Positions 7,764 to 16,954 of a stretch of 52,299 bases of DNA are shown piece after piece. The position numbers were made by a program, and so were the translations under genes. The first letter of the stretch is position 1. The number at the start of each line of letters is the position of its first letter. The stretch comes from Pseudomonadota bacterium (GTDB lineage Bacteria > Pseudomonadota > Gammaproteobacteria > Steroidobacterales > Steroidobacteraceae). Below the pieces are notes generated by a model. That model saw only the letters and a program-made list of their open reading frames with translations. It had not been told where the DNA came from and made no database searches. The DNA is taken from positions 1-52,299 of the forward strand of contig JANXUT010000008.1 in assembly GCA_025356075.1 (NCBI GenBank), given 5' to 3'.

Positions 7764-9875
7764 GTGGACGCGATCAATCGGAATGTCGGGACGCTGCTGC
7801 TGCTGGCGCTCGCTGGCATGCCGACTGCCGAGGCGGAGCTCGGCCCGGTCGTGGTCACGGCGACCCGCGAACTTCAGTCAAGCTCCGACCTGCCGGTCTC
7901 GGTCGACCGCATCGACCGCGACCGGATCGTCGACGGCCAGCTGCGCGTCAATCTGTCGGAGACGCTCGATGGCGTACCCGGGATCGTCGCGCAGAATCGC
8001 CAGAACTACGCCCAGGACCTGCAGCTGTCGGTCCGCGGTTTCGGAGCGCGCTCGAGCTTCGGCGTACGCGGCGTGCGCCTCTACGCGGACGGCATACCGG
8101 GCACGATGCCGGACGGCCAGGGCCAGTTCTCGCACTTTGACCTCGGCTCGGCCGATCGTGTCGAGGTCCTGCGAGGGCCTTTCTCGGCGCTCTACGGGAA
8201 TTCATCGGGCGGCGTCATCGCGATCTTCACGCAGGACGGGAAGCCCGGGACCGAAGTCGAAGGCGCCGTCGTCGCGGGCAGCCTCGGTCTGCGGCGCTAC
8301 GCGCTCAAAGCCGATGGTGATATCGGCCAAGTCAATTACGTCGTCGATGGCGGCCATTTCGAGCTTCAAGGAGATCGCGATCACAGCGCCGCGGAGCGCA
8401 ACAACTTCAACTCAAAGCTTAGCTTTGACCTGGGCGATCGCTCCAAGCTGACGCTGGTCGCGAACGCGATCGAGACTCCGTTCGTCGAGGATCCGCTCGG
8501 CTTGACCCGCTCGCAGTGGCTGGCGGACGCCTCGCAGGCCGGGACCAACGCGCTTGCCTACAACACCCGAAAATCGCTCACGCAGGCGCAAGCGGGCGCC
8601 AGCTACGCACGCGCTCTCGACGATGATGGCGAGCTGTCGGCCACCGCCTATGCAGGCCACCGACGCACGATCCAGTACCAGGCGATCCTGATGTCGGCGG
8701 AGCAGGTCCGCGCAACGCATCCCGGCGGCGTCATCGACCTCGGCCGTGACTTTCGCGGCATCGACGTTCACGCGACCGAGCACTACCACCCCGGCGGGAC
8801 TGAACTCCAGCTGACCGGTGGAGCGTCCTACGACTCGCTCGCCGAAGCCCGCCGCGGCTTTCTCAACTTCGTCGGCACCCGGCTCGGCGTCGAGGGAGCC
8901 GAGCGGCGCGACGAGAGCAATCGCGTACACGACTTCGACCAGTACCTCGAGCTGCAGTGGCTGCCCGGCGAGCGCTGGCGCGCACTGGCGGGAGTCCGGC
9001 ACAGCCTCGTCGACATCGGCTCGACCAACAACCTGCCGCTCGTCACGGGATCGGCGCTGTCCGGAGTGCGCTACGCAGCGACCAATCCGGTCGCGGGTAT
9101 CAGCTTTCGGGCCGCACCACAGCTGCACATTTACGCATCCTACGGGAAGGGGTTTGAGACGCCGACGCTGAACGACCTCGCATACCGGTCGACCGACGGA
9201 AGCCTCCCCGGGCTCAACCTCGGGCTCAAGGCGGCGCGCAGCGACAACTACGAAATTGGTGCCAAAGCCGAGCGCGGCGTCCTCGCGGCGACGCTCGCGC
9301 TGTTCCGAGTCGCGACTCGCGACGAGATCGCTGTCGCCACGAACTCCGGCGGACGGTCGGTATTCCAGAACATCGACGGGACCCGCCGGACCGGCGCGGA
9401 GATTGCGATCGCCGCGAACCCGTCGCCCGCCTGGTCGGCCCGGCTCGCGTACACGTACTTGCGGGCGGTGACGAGCGCGGCGTATGCGACCTGCGTCGGG
9501 ATCCCCTGCGTTCCGACGACGATTCCCGCGGGCAACCGACTGCCAGCGGTTCCGGCGAACTCGCTCTACGGCAGCCTCACCTGGCAGCCGCGTCCGCAGT
9601 CATTCTCGCTCTCGGCCGAAATCATCAACCGAGCGCAGATCTATTTCGATGACCGCAACAGCGACGCGGCCCCCGGCTATTGGGTAGTCAACGCCCGCGC
9701 GACGTTGCGCCAGGCGGCGGGCCGCTGGCGCTTCGATGAGTTCGCGCGAGTCGAGAATGCCGCCGACCGCCACTACGTCGGCACCGTGATCGTCAACGAA
9801 AGCAATTCGCGCTTTCTGGAGCCGGCGCCGGGGCGGGCCTTCTACGTTGGATTCACCGCCGCCTTCGGTCCGTAG
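7764..9875 (+). CDS. TonB-dependent outer-membrane receptor
   Basis: About 703 aa from GTG 7764, just after GGGAGG. The frame is open to 7536, but the upstream part looks non-coding and the GTG gives a signal peptide (GTLLLLALAGMPTAEA). A TonB-box-like segment GPVVVTATR follows, then a plug domain (SVRGFGARSSFGVRGVRLYADGIPGT, RVEVLRGPFSALYGNSSGG) and a full 22-strand-size barrel ending FYVGFTAAFG. The C-terminal domain is of the ordinary siderophore/vitamin receptor kind rather than the longer Oar-like type. It is divergent from the DUF885 gene. The ligand is unknown. The barrel has SLPGLNLGLKAARSDNYEIG, a common signature of iron-complex receptors, so an iron chelate is possible. Confidence 0.88.
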   Translation: MDAINRNVGTLLLLALAGMPTAEAELGPVVVTATRELQSSSDLPVSVDRIDRDRIVDGQLRVNLSETLDGVPGIVAQNRQNYAQDLQLSVRGFGARSSFGVRGVRLYADGIPGTMPDGQGQFSHFDLGSADRVEVLRGPFSALYGNSSGGVIAIFTQDGKPGTEVEGAVVAGSLGLRRYALKADGDIGQVNYVVDGGHFELQGDRDHSAAERNNFNSKLSFDLGDRSKLTLVANAIETPFVEDPLGLTRSQWLADASQAGTNALAYNTRKSLTQAQAGASYARALDDDGELSATAYAGHRRTIQYQAILMSAEQVRATHPGGVIDLGRDFRGIDVHATEHYHPGGTELQLTGGASYDSLAEARRGFLNFVGTRLGVEGAERRDESNRVHDFDQYLELQWLPGERWRALAGVRHSLVDIGSTNNLPLVTGSALSGVRYAATNPVAGISFRAAPQLHIYASYGKGFETPTLNDLAYRSTDGSLPGLNLGLKAARSDNYEIGAKAERGVLAATLALFRVATRDEIAVATNSGGRSVFQNIDGTRRTGAEIAIAANPSPAWSARLAYTYLRAVTSAAYATCVGIPCVPTTIPAGNRLPAVPANSLYGSLTWQPRPQSFSLSAEIINRAQIYFDDRNSDAAPGYWVVNARATLRQAAGRWRFDEFARVENAADRHYVGTVIVNESNSRFLEPAPGRAFYVGFTAAFGP

Positions 9876-9915
9876 CCAGGCAGAACCCGCCGGGGCGCGG
9901 ACGGCGCACCGCGCC

Positions 9916-11421
9916 TCACGGCCTGATGACCGCCGCCGACTTCGCGTAGCCGATGTTGAGTGCCGGCAGGCCCATCCGCGCGGTCTGCTCGATCACCTGG
10001 CCGATGATCGCGGTTGCCTGCGCCTCATTCGTGACGAGACGCGGGATGCCACTCAGCAACAGCCGGCTGCCGTAGCCCTCCTCGATCGGGTGCAGCACTA
10101 CGCGGGACAGCTGGTTGCCGTCGAAGTGGCATTCCGCGACCACGCTCTCGAAGGTGAAGGTGTGCGCGAACGCGGCCTGGTTGAGCGGGGCCGTCAGGTC
10201 GTATTCGGTCGCCTGCGCGGAGTTGGCCCACGCCTGCTCCAGTAGCGTGCGATTGCCCTGGAACAGGTCGTGTCCCAGCAGTTCCTGTACGTCGCTCCAG
10301 AAGAAGTTACCGAGCCCGTAGAAGATCGGTCGCGGCCCGCGGATCGGTGAGCGATAGATCTCGATCGGTCCGAGGTTGTGATTGCCGGTGACGACGAACA
10401 TGTCGGCGCCAGCGTCGATCGCGCCGTGAGCGAGCGCCTTGAGAAAATGCGCAGCTCCCCGCGGAGTATCGTCCTCATCGCAGCCGATCGAGCACTCGTG
10501 CGCGTGGATCGAGACGATGACGAAGTCGGCGTTCTGCCGCGCGGCACGGATGCTGCGATTGATCTCGGCAAGATCCTCCGCGTCCATCGCATGCTCGTAG
10601 GAAAAGCGCTGGGCCTCTCGGAACTTCCGGTCGAACAGCGTGAGCTCGGTCGGGTGACCCGAGCAGTCCTTGCGATAGAGGGTGCAGTTGAGCTCCGCGA
10701 GCGACTTCATCGCGGCGGCCGGCAGCTCGATCGTCGTTGTCACGTGCAGAGCGCTCACACCGGCGCGGCCGGGCGCGGCGCCCTGGCTCGGCAGCGCATC
10801 GGTGGTCGGGCGGAACGTCGAGGCAAGCGAGACGAGCGCGACCCGGCCGCCGCTGCTCTCGAGGTACTGGGGTGCCCGCGCGAGGCCGCGGTTCTCGCCC
10901 ACGCCGGCGTGAACGACGCCGGCGTCGTCGAGCCAGCGGCTCGTCTCGTGCATGCCTTCGAGGCCCCAGTCGAGCGCGTGGTTGTTGGCGCGCGAGACGA
11001 TCGAGAAGCCCATGCCGCGCAAGTCGCGCGCAACGGCGGGAACCGCGGCGTTGGTCCAATCGCCGTCCCACGAGTAAGGCGAGCCGTGGAACGATCGGAC
11101 GTCGAAGATCGCGGTCTCCATGTTGCCGTAGACCGCCATCATCGGCTTTAGCAGATCCAGGACGGCCTTGAAAGCCGGCAGCGTTGCCGCGTACTGCGAG
11201 AGCGGACGCGAAATGATGAGATCGCCGACGGCAGCCACTGTGAAGCCGTCCGGCACGTGCGTCCTGAGCTCCTCCGCGACGGGCCGCCTCGGATCGAATT
11301 TGCTCGCGTCCTTGACCGACGGGGCATCGGTCGCGGGTGCGGCCGCGGATGGTGGGGCGGCTCCGGCCGACGTGGCGAACGCGACGCTCGCCGTGAAGGC
11401 CGTGAGCAATCGTCGAATCAT
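9916..11421 (-). CDS. CapA-family (poly-gamma-glutamate synthesis type) protein, exported
   Basis: 501 aa from ATG 11421 after CAGGAG. The family (PGA_cap) has a calcineurin-like metallophosphoesterase fold. Conserved pieces are visible in order: VGDLIISRPLS, GNMETAIFD, ANNHALDWG (the Asn-His catalytic block), IVSIHAHECSIG and VVTGNHNLG. A signal peptide (RLLTAFTASVAFATSAGA) places it in the periplasm, where many CapA relatives lie outside true capsule loci. There is no pgsB/pgsC neighbour, so a role in polyglutamate synthesis is not supported. The cupin gene upstream on the same strand may be co-transcribed (73-bp gap). Confidence 0.82.
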   Translation of the reverse strand: MIRRLLTAFTASVAFATSAGAAPPSAAAPATDAPSVKDASKFDPRRPVAEELRTHVPDGFTVAAVGDLIISRPLSQYAATLPAFKAVLDLLKPMMAVYGNMETAIFDVRSFHGSPYSWDGDWTNAAVPAVARDLRGMGFSIVSRANNHALDWGLEGMHETSRWLDDAGVVHAGVGENRGLARAPQYLESSGGRVALVSLASTFRPTTDALPSQGAAPGRAGVSALHVTTTIELPAAAMKSLAELNCTLYRKDCSGHPTELTLFDRKFREAQRFSYEHAMDAEDLAEINRSIRAARQNADFVIVSIHAHECSIGCDEDDTPRGAAHFLKALAHGAIDAGADMFVVTGNHNLGPIEIYRSPIRGPRPIFYGLGNFFWSDVQELLGHDLFQGNRTLLEQAWANSAQATEYDLTAPLNQAAFAHTFTFESVVAECHFDGNQLSRVVLHPIEEGYGSRLLLSGIPRLVTNEAQATAIIGQVIEQTARMGLPALNIGYAKSAAVIRP

Positions 11422-11494
11422 GGCGCGGCTCCTGCCCTGACCGTCCGGCGGTGGTGTGCGGCGACGGACGCGCGCGGTCAACGGGATCCGGCTC

Positions 11495-11983
11495 TCAGTG
11501 GGTTCCCGAGGGCGTCTTGATCGTGAGGTAAACGAACGAGTCTCCGGACTTCAGGATGCACTGGTGTGGCACCCCCGCGGGGATAAGCAGCAGGTCGCCG
11601 GCTGCGAGTTCGTGGCGTTCACCGCCGACGATCTCGCCACCGCGCCACTCGGTGGGCTTCAGTTCGTGGTTGCCCTTGACCTCGCCGCCGACAAGCATCG
11701 TCGCGCGGCCGGACTCGACGATGATGATGTCGTTGAGCGTCGTGTGGACTTCGACCTCACCGCTCTTGTCGCGATGGATGATCAGCGTCGTGGCGCTCGG
11801 GTCGGCCGCGATCTCCTTCGCGATGAGTCCGTCGGCCGTCGTGGCAGCGCTCACCCGGAGATCCTGCGCCGAGACGTACTTGAGCTGCGCCTTTGCTGCA
11901 TCCGCCAATGCGGGCTGTGTCAGCGCGAGTAGCGCGGCCGAGGCCGCGAGCGCAGGGAGCCCTGACTTCCCAGTTGCTGTCAT
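11495..11983 (-). CDS. Exported cupin-domain protein
   Basis: 162 aa from ATG 11983, preceded by GAGGAGA at good spacing. It starts with a signal peptide (LPALAASAALLALTQPALA) and is followed by one cupin barrel: the motif-1 region around HTTLNDIIIVESGRATMLVGG and motif-2 ELAAGDLLLIPAGVPHQCIL with the conserved Pro-x-x-x-Pro-His. The motif-1 metal-ligand set is degenerate (VEVHTTLND), so enzyme activity is uncertain. Similar small exported cupins occur beside hydrolases in many proteobacteria without a known function. It probably shares a transcript with the CapA-like gene. Confidence 0.75.
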   Translation of the reverse strand: MTATGKSGLPALAASAALLALTQPALADAAKAQLKYVSAQDLRVSAATTADGLIAKEIAADPSATTLIIHRDKSGEVEVHTTLNDIIIVESGRATMLVGGEVKGNHELKPTEWRGGEIVGGERHELAAGDLLLIPAGVPHQCILKSGDSFVYLTIKTPSGTH

Positions 11984-12028
11984 TGCCTTGTCTCCTCGCA
12001 AGCGCACGTGCGGCGGGCAGCGATTCAT

Positions 12029-12892
12029 TCAGCCGTGTGCGAATTTCCAGTAGAGCTCACGCGCCTTGGTATAGAGCGGGCCGGTGCCGAGCGTGCGGCC
12101 GTCGATCCGGGTCACCGGCGCGACCTTCGCGAAATTGCCGCAACTCCAGATCTCGTCCGCGCGCTCGAAATCCTCGTACTTGAGCGACATCTCCTCGACC
12201 CGGACGCCGGCGGCGCGCATGAGGCCGATCACGCGTTGCCGGGTGATGCCGTTCAGGAACGTACCGTTCGGCACCGGCGTGTAGACGACGCCGCCCTTCG
12301 CCATGAAGATGTTCGCGGTTGCAAGCTCGGTGATGTTGCCGAGCTGATCCCGCATTAGACAGTTGTCGAAGCCGCGACCGGCCGCCTCGACCAGTGCGCG
12401 CGCGCCATTGGGATAGAGGCAGCCTGCCTTGGCATCGACCGGCATCGTTTCGATCGACGGTCGACGAAACGGCGAGAGCGTGATCGAGGTGTTGCCGGGC
12501 GCGGGCATCGGCGTCTCGTACATGGTCAGGCACCAGCGCGTCGAGGCCGGGTCGGCGGGCAGGGCGAGCGCGCTACCGCTCTCGGCCCAGTACATCGGCC
12601 GGATGTAGAGTTCCGGCTTCGGGCCGAACCGCTTGAGCCCCTCCTGCACGAGCTCGAGCCAACGCGCGACCGGCACCGATGCGTCCAGCCCAAATTTGCG
12701 GGCCGAATCGTTGATCCGCTCGCAGTGGCGATTGATGTCCGGCGTGACCCCTTCGAACGCGCGTGCGCCGTCGAAGACGGAAGTCCCGAGCCAGACGGCA
12801 TGGGTGCGCGGACCGAAGAGGGCGATGTTGCCCTCGTGCCAGGCGTTCGAGTAGTAAGTCCAGGTGAGCGATGGCGTGTTGGGGTGGCTCAT
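12029..12892 (-). CDS. ilvE: Class IV aminotransferase, branched-chain amino acid type
   Basis: 287-aa PLP enzyme that would transfer amino groups between branched-chain amino acids and 2-oxoglutarate. The N-terminal block WLGTSVFDGARAFEG and the cofactor Lys in DAKAGCLYPNG are family signatures. ITELATANIF carries the Glu that holds the pyridine nitrogen, and NGITRQRVI binds phosphate. Length is close to the usual 300. D-amino-acid transaminase and aminodeoxychorismate lyase share the fold. The Tyr/Arg pattern and overall similarity favour IlvE-like, but I cannot exclude a related transaminase. It stands alone without other ilv genes. The cupin gene follows 45 bp downstream. Confidence 0.8.
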   Translation of the reverse strand: MSHPNTPSLTWTYYSNAWHEGNIALFGPRTHAVWLGTSVFDGARAFEGVTPDINRHCERINDSARKFGLDASVPVARWLELVQEGLKRFGPKPELYIRPMYWAESGSALALPADPASTRWCLTMYETPMPAPGNTSITLSPFRRPSIETMPVDAKAGCLYPNGARALVEAAGRGFDNCLMRDQLGNITELATANIFMAKGGVVYTPVPNGTFLNGITRQRVIGLMRAAGVRVEEMSLKYEDFERADEIWSCGNFAKVAPVTRIDGRTLGTGPLYTKARELYWKFAHG

Positions 12893-12967
12893 GGCGGTTG
12901 GATTGGAAGCCGGCGAGTGGGGGGACGCGAGTTTAGCGCAAGCGCAGCCGCCAAAGCGGCCGGCCGA

Positions 12968-14599
12968 TCAGCGCCCGAGAATCTCGGGGTACAGGCGCTG
13001 CCAGAACTCGCAGTGGTGGGCGACGCCCGCATCGAACAGGCGGATCTCGCCCGCATCGAACCGCAGCACCGCGGCGTCGCCCGAATAGTCCGGCCACGCC
13101 GGGAGCCCCGCCGGCGCCGGCGCACCGCTGTGCGCGAAGTGGCTCCAGTAGGCCAGCATCTCGGCGGCGAGGCGACCGGCCGGTGCGCCGAGGTCGGGGC
13201 CGTCGACTTTGTACGTATGGGAGATGTGGGGGAACTGGTAGGGCAGTTCGGCCGCGTGGACGGCTCCGAGCTCAAAGCCGGGGTCGGGCATGACCGGCGG
13301 CGCCGCGCGATCCGCAAACTCGTACTCGAAGACTGGCGCGTACACGGACGCCTGCCGGCCACTGCGCAGGTAGAGGCAGTTGCAGAGCCCGCCGCCCGGC
13401 ATGAAGTCGGAGAGGACGGTGCCGAGTGCCGCCGGCGCGGACGAGTACGAGGCGATCGGATACTCGGCGGCGACGGCGGCGGCCGACTCGCCGTAGATCG
13501 CGCGGAGTTTGTCGAGATAATTCGTGGGCGTCACCGCCTTGCCGGCGAGGACGTCGTAGCCCACGTAGAGGCGCATCTCGTCGCGATTGCCGCCGTTGAT
13601 CAACGGTACGCGCAGGAATTCCCCGGTGGCGAGCGCAACCGCCCCCTGCTGCGGCAGCGTTCGTGACCCGACCGCCGGCGCGAATGCCATGAGCTCACCG
13701 CTCGCGGCGTTCGCTGCCGCCTCGAGGAGTTCGGCGACGGTCTTGGTTCTCAGGCACGCGAGTGCCCCGGCGGCATCGTCGCAGCCGACGAGGTGAGCGA
13801 CGTTGCGGCCGACGGCCTCGGCCTCGCTGACGGTGTGCAGGCGAACCGCGCACGCCGCGCTCTGCACGATGGCCTTCTCGAACAGGCCGCGCGACTGATC
13901 GGGTGCGATCAGGTGCATGCAGACGCTCGCCGCGCCCGCCGACTCGCCGGCAATCGTGACGTTCGAGGGGTCGCCCCCGAAGGCGGCGATGTTGCGCTTG
14001 ACCCAGCGTAACGCCGCGCGCTGGTCCTCGAGCGCGTAGCCACCGTTGTGGCTCGCCTCGAACGAGGGATGCGGCATGAAGCCGAAAACGCCGAGGCGAT
14101 AGTTCATCGAGACGACGACGAGGTCGCCCTCGCGCGCGAGGTAGTCGAGCGGGTAGAGGTTGCTCGAGCCGCCGATGAAGGCGCCGCCGTGAATCCACAC
14201 GAGCACCGGCCGGCCGCGCGGCTGCACCGCGGGTGCCGCGGGCGTGGTCACGTTGAGGAACAGGCAGTCCTCGTCGTCGCTCGCATCCGTCAGGCCATAG
14301 CGAGACGGCTGGGGGCAGGCGCTTCGGTAGGCCGCTGCATCGCGGACGCCGCGCCACCGAATCGCGGGTTGGGGCAGCGTCCAGCGCAGGGCGCCGAGCG
14401 GCGGCGCGGCGTACGGAATTCCCTTGAATTCGCGCACCCCGTTGCCGGCGCGGCCGCGGAGCACTCCGGCACCTAGCGTCACGACTAGCGGGTCGCCGCG
14501 ACCGGCCGCGGCGACCGCGGGCAGCGCCGCGCCGCCGAACACGAGAAACATGCCGACGCCAAGGCCCGCCACCACCACCCGTTGGCGCAAGGCATTCAC
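12968..14599 (-). CDS. Exported type-B carboxylesterase
   Basis: 543-aa alpha/beta-hydrolase of the carboxylesterase/acetylcholinesterase family. It has a signal peptide (VVVAGLGVGMFLVFGGAALPAVAA). The oxyanion motif HGGAF is at about 137-141, the nucleophile elbow GESAG has Ser220, the acid is probably the Glu in GNRDEMRLY, and the base His lies in VHAAELPYQF. EDCLFLNV is the other family signature. All core elements are present, so it should be active on carboxylic esters. The gene follows the M20 amidohydrolase on the same strand (36-bp gap) and could be co-transcribed with it. Confidence 0.9.
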   Translation of the reverse strand: MNALRQRVVVAGLGVGMFLVFGGAALPAVAAAGRGDPLVVTLGAGVLRGRAGNGVREFKGIPYAAPPLGALRWTLPQPAIRWRGVRDAAAYRSACPQPSRYGLTDASDDEDCLFLNVTTPAAPAVQPRGRPVLVWIHGGAFIGGSSNLYPLDYLAREGDLVVVSMNYRLGVFGFMPHPSFEASHNGGYALEDQRAALRWVKRNIAAFGGDPSNVTIAGESAGAASVCMHLIAPDQSRGLFEKAIVQSAACAVRLHTVSEAEAVGRNVAHLVGCDDAAGALACLRTKTVAELLEAAANAASGELMAFAPAVGSRTLPQQGAVALATGEFLRVPLINGGNRDEMRLYVGYDVLAGKAVTPTNYLDKLRAIYGESAAAVAAEYPIASYSSAPAALGTVLSDFMPGGGLCNCLYLRSGRQASVYAPVFEYEFADRAAPPVMPDPGFELGAVHAAELPYQFPHISHTYKVDGPDLGAPAGRLAAEMLAYWSHFAHSGAPAPAGLPAWPDYSGDAAVLRFDAGEIRLFDAGVAHHCEFWQRLYPEILGR

Positions 14600-14635
14600 G
14601 CTGCGACACCCCAGGCGCCTGTCATTGTCGCGGCG

Positions 14636-15961
14636 TCAGTTGGCGAGCGCGCTTAGAACCGCGAGCGTCATCGCCTCGACGCCGGTGCGGATCGTGGGCT
14701 CGGGTAGCGGCGCAAATTGCGGCGAATGATTGCCGGGGAGCGGCACGCCGCTCGCCTGCGATTGCGCGACGGCCGAAGGATCAAGCCCGCCGATCGAGAA
14801 ATAGGTCGACGGCACTCCCGCGAGAATGAACTGCGAGTAGTCCTCGCTCGCCTTGCCGGGCGATGGCGTGACTTCGGCGCGCGCGCCGAAGGCGGCCCGG
14901 AATACGCGTCCGGTTCGCTCGGTCAAGGCCGCGTCGTTGACGACCGCAATGCCGCCAGCCCTGATGATGATGTCGGGTGGCGGCGCGTCCGACATCGCGG
15001 CGACTGCCTTCGCGGTCCGCTCGACACCCGCGAGGAGCTTGGCGCGTACGGCCTGGTCGTAGCTGCGAATCGTGCCGCGGACCCGGGCCAGGTCCGGGAT
15101 CACGTTGCCGGCGCTGCCGGCATCGAGCGCGCCGATCGACACGACGCCGAAGGCCGCTGGATCTTTTTCGCGGCTGATGACGCTCTGCACGTCGACGATG
15201 AAGTGGCCGGCCTCGAGCACGGGATCGATGGTCAGATTCGGCATTGCGCCATGGCCGCCGCGGCCGTGGAAGGCGATCTCGAAGGCGTCGGAGTTGGAGC
15301 TGATGACGCCGGGCCGGTAGCCGACCGTCCCGGCGGCATCGGGCCCGACGTGCAGCGCGAACCCGACATCCGGCTTCGAGAAGCGTCTGAAGAGCCCGTC
15401 GCCGAGCATCGCCGCGGCACCCGACACCAGTTCCTCCGCTGGCTGGCCGATGAACATCAACGTGCCGTGCCAGCGCCCCTTCAGCTCGACGAGCGTCTTC
15501 GCGGTGCCGACCCACGCGGCCATGTGGATGTCGTGGCCGCAGCTGTGGGCGACGAAGGAAAGGTGCCCGTTTGCGGTCTGCTGGTCGGTGCTCGCGTACG
15601 GGAGTCCGGTCAGTTCCTGGAGAGGCAGCGCGTCGAGTTCGGTCCGCACCAGAACCGTCGGGCCCGCGCCGTTGTGGAGGATCGCGACGATCCCGGTCTT
15701 GCCGACTCCTTCGGTGACCGTGAAGCCAAGCGCCCGCATCTCCTTCGCGAGGCGCGCGGCGGTCACCTTCTCTTGGAACGGAAGTTCCGGGTGGCGATGG
15801 AGGTCCTTGTAGAGCGCATCCAGCTGCGGGTAGTTCGCGTCGAGCCCGCGGTCGATGTCCGTTTTCGTGGCAGCGACATCGAGGTCGGACGCCGCTAGTG
15901 ACGTCGCCGCGAACGCGAATCCGGCGGCCACGACGACGGCGGGGAAAGGAGTCTTGCGCAT
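14636..15961 (-). CDS. Exported M20D-family amidohydrolase/peptidase
   Basis: 441 aa from ATG 15961 (GGAGG four bases upstream; a GTG directly before it is less likely). After a signal peptide (VVVAAGFAFAATSLAAS) the protein shows the M20D arrangement: PELPFQE, the metal Cys/His pair in HSCGHDIHMAAW, the GQPAEE block with the catalytic Glu pair, HGRGGHGAMPN in the dimerisation domain, and SEDYSQF near the C-terminus. Relatives hydrolyse N-acyl amino acids or similar amides (hippurate or IAA-amino-acid hydrolases). An exported version fits scavenging of conjugated amino acids. Confidence 0.9.
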   Translation of the reverse strand: MRKTPFPAVVVAAGFAFAATSLAASDLDVAATKTDIDRGLDANYPQLDALYKDLHRHPELPFQEKVTAARLAKEMRALGFTVTEGVGKTGIVAILHNGAGPTVLVRTELDALPLQELTGLPYASTDQQTANGHLSFVAHSCGHDIHMAAWVGTAKTLVELKGRWHGTLMFIGQPAEELVSGAAAMLGDGLFRRFSKPDVGFALHVGPDAAGTVGYRPGVISSNSDAFEIAFHGRGGHGAMPNLTIDPVLEAGHFIVDVQSVISREKDPAAFGVVSIGALDAGSAGNVIPDLARVRGTIRSYDQAVRAKLLAGVERTAKAVAAMSDAPPPDIIIRAGGIAVVNDAALTERTGRVFRAAFGARAEVTPSPGKASEDYSQFILAGVPSTYFSIGGLDPSAVAQSQASGVPLPGNHSPQFAPLPEPTIRTGVEAMTLAVLSALAN

Positions 15962-16119
15962 CACGCCTCCGGGTCGCTGGTCGGAATAACTCTAGCGGAG
16001 TTTCCGCGGCGCGGCCGGCCTAGTTGCACGGCCCCGGGCCGACACCCACCGGCGGCGAGGATCTACAATCGACTCACCGGCGCGAACGGCGCGTCGAAGC
16101 TTTGAAAGAGCGAGGCGCC

Positions 16120-16899
16120 ATGTCCCCGGCAAGCCCGAATCAATCGGCTCCCATCGGCCGGCGGCCGCACCCGGCTCGGTTCACACCGGCGACGTGGCTG
16201 CTGCTCGGGATTAGTCTCGCGCCGGCTGCCCTCGCTGCCCCCGACCCAGCCGAAGCGGAGCTGCGGCGGAACACGACAGAGCTCCTGGATGCGATCGCGC
16301 CCGGCGATGTGTCGGTATGGGACCGCCTGCTCGATGCACGCGCCATCCAGACGGACGAGAACGACGTCGTGCGCGACAAGGCGCAGCTTCTCGCGGAGCT
16401 TAAGCCGCTCGGTCCCGGCCTCGTCGGGAACCTCGCTGTAGATGAGTTCCGGGTCGCGCGGCGCGGCGATGTCGCGGTCGTGAGCCACGAGGACCGCGAA
16501 TACCTCGACTACCACGGTCAGGAAATCCGCAGCCGGTTTCGCATGACGGACACCTGGATCCGCACCGCCGCCGGCTGGCGGTTGCTCGGTTCCCAGGTCT
16601 TGGCCGTGCTGATGGACCCGCCCGCGATCGCGTTCGGCAAGGACCTCCTCTGCAGCTATGCGGGGGAATACCGGTTGACGCCGGAGCTCACGGCCACGAT
16701 CCGCTGCGAGGGGGATGAGCTCTTGTTCGAGCGGCCCGGCAAGCCCGTGCGGCATTTTCGGGCTGAGGTCGCGGATGTGTTCTTCGAGCCCGGCGCGCCG
16801 CGCACGCGCCGCATATTCCTCCGCGATCCCCGCGGTACCGTCGACCGGTTCGCCGAACGACGCGAGGCTCGCGACGTGATCTGGGTCCGTACCCGCTAG
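16120..16899 (+). CDS. SnoaL/NTF2-like exported protein
   Basis: 259 aa from ATG 16120 (GAGG upstream), transcribed divergently from the M20 gene. A signal peptide (TWLLLGISLAPAALA) leads into an NTF2-like (DUF4440) domain: AELRRNTTELLDAI, VWDRLLDARAIQTDENDVVRDKAQLLAEL, and FRMTDTWIRTAAGWRLLGSQV. A second C-terminal region of about 90 residues (YAGEYRLTPELTATIRCEGDEL) resembles the small beta domain that follows hydrolase domains in some exported proteins. NTF2-like proteins can be binding or catalytic. Nothing here decides which. Confidence 0.7.
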   Translation: MSPASPNQSAPIGRRPHPARFTPATWLLLGISLAPAALAAPDPAEAELRRNTTELLDAIAPGDVSVWDRLLDARAIQTDENDVVRDKAQLLAELKPLGPGLVGNLAVDEFRVARRGDVAVVSHEDREYLDYHGQEIRSRFRMTDTWIRTAAGWRLLGSQVLAVLMDPPAIAFGKDLLCSYAGEYRLTPELTATIRCEGDELLFERPGKPVRHFRAEVADVFFEPGAPRTRRIFLRDPRGTVDRFAERREARDVIWVRTR

Positions 16900-16954
16900 C
16901 CCGTGGCGGCACCCGGCGGCGGCGTCGCGGATACCGCCCGGCTGCGTCCCCGCG

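Noticed and set aside
9916-11421. Poly-gamma-glutamate capsule operon
   Set aside because: Only the CapA-like gene is present; no pgsB or pgsC partner, and the neighbours are a cupin and an aminotransferase.
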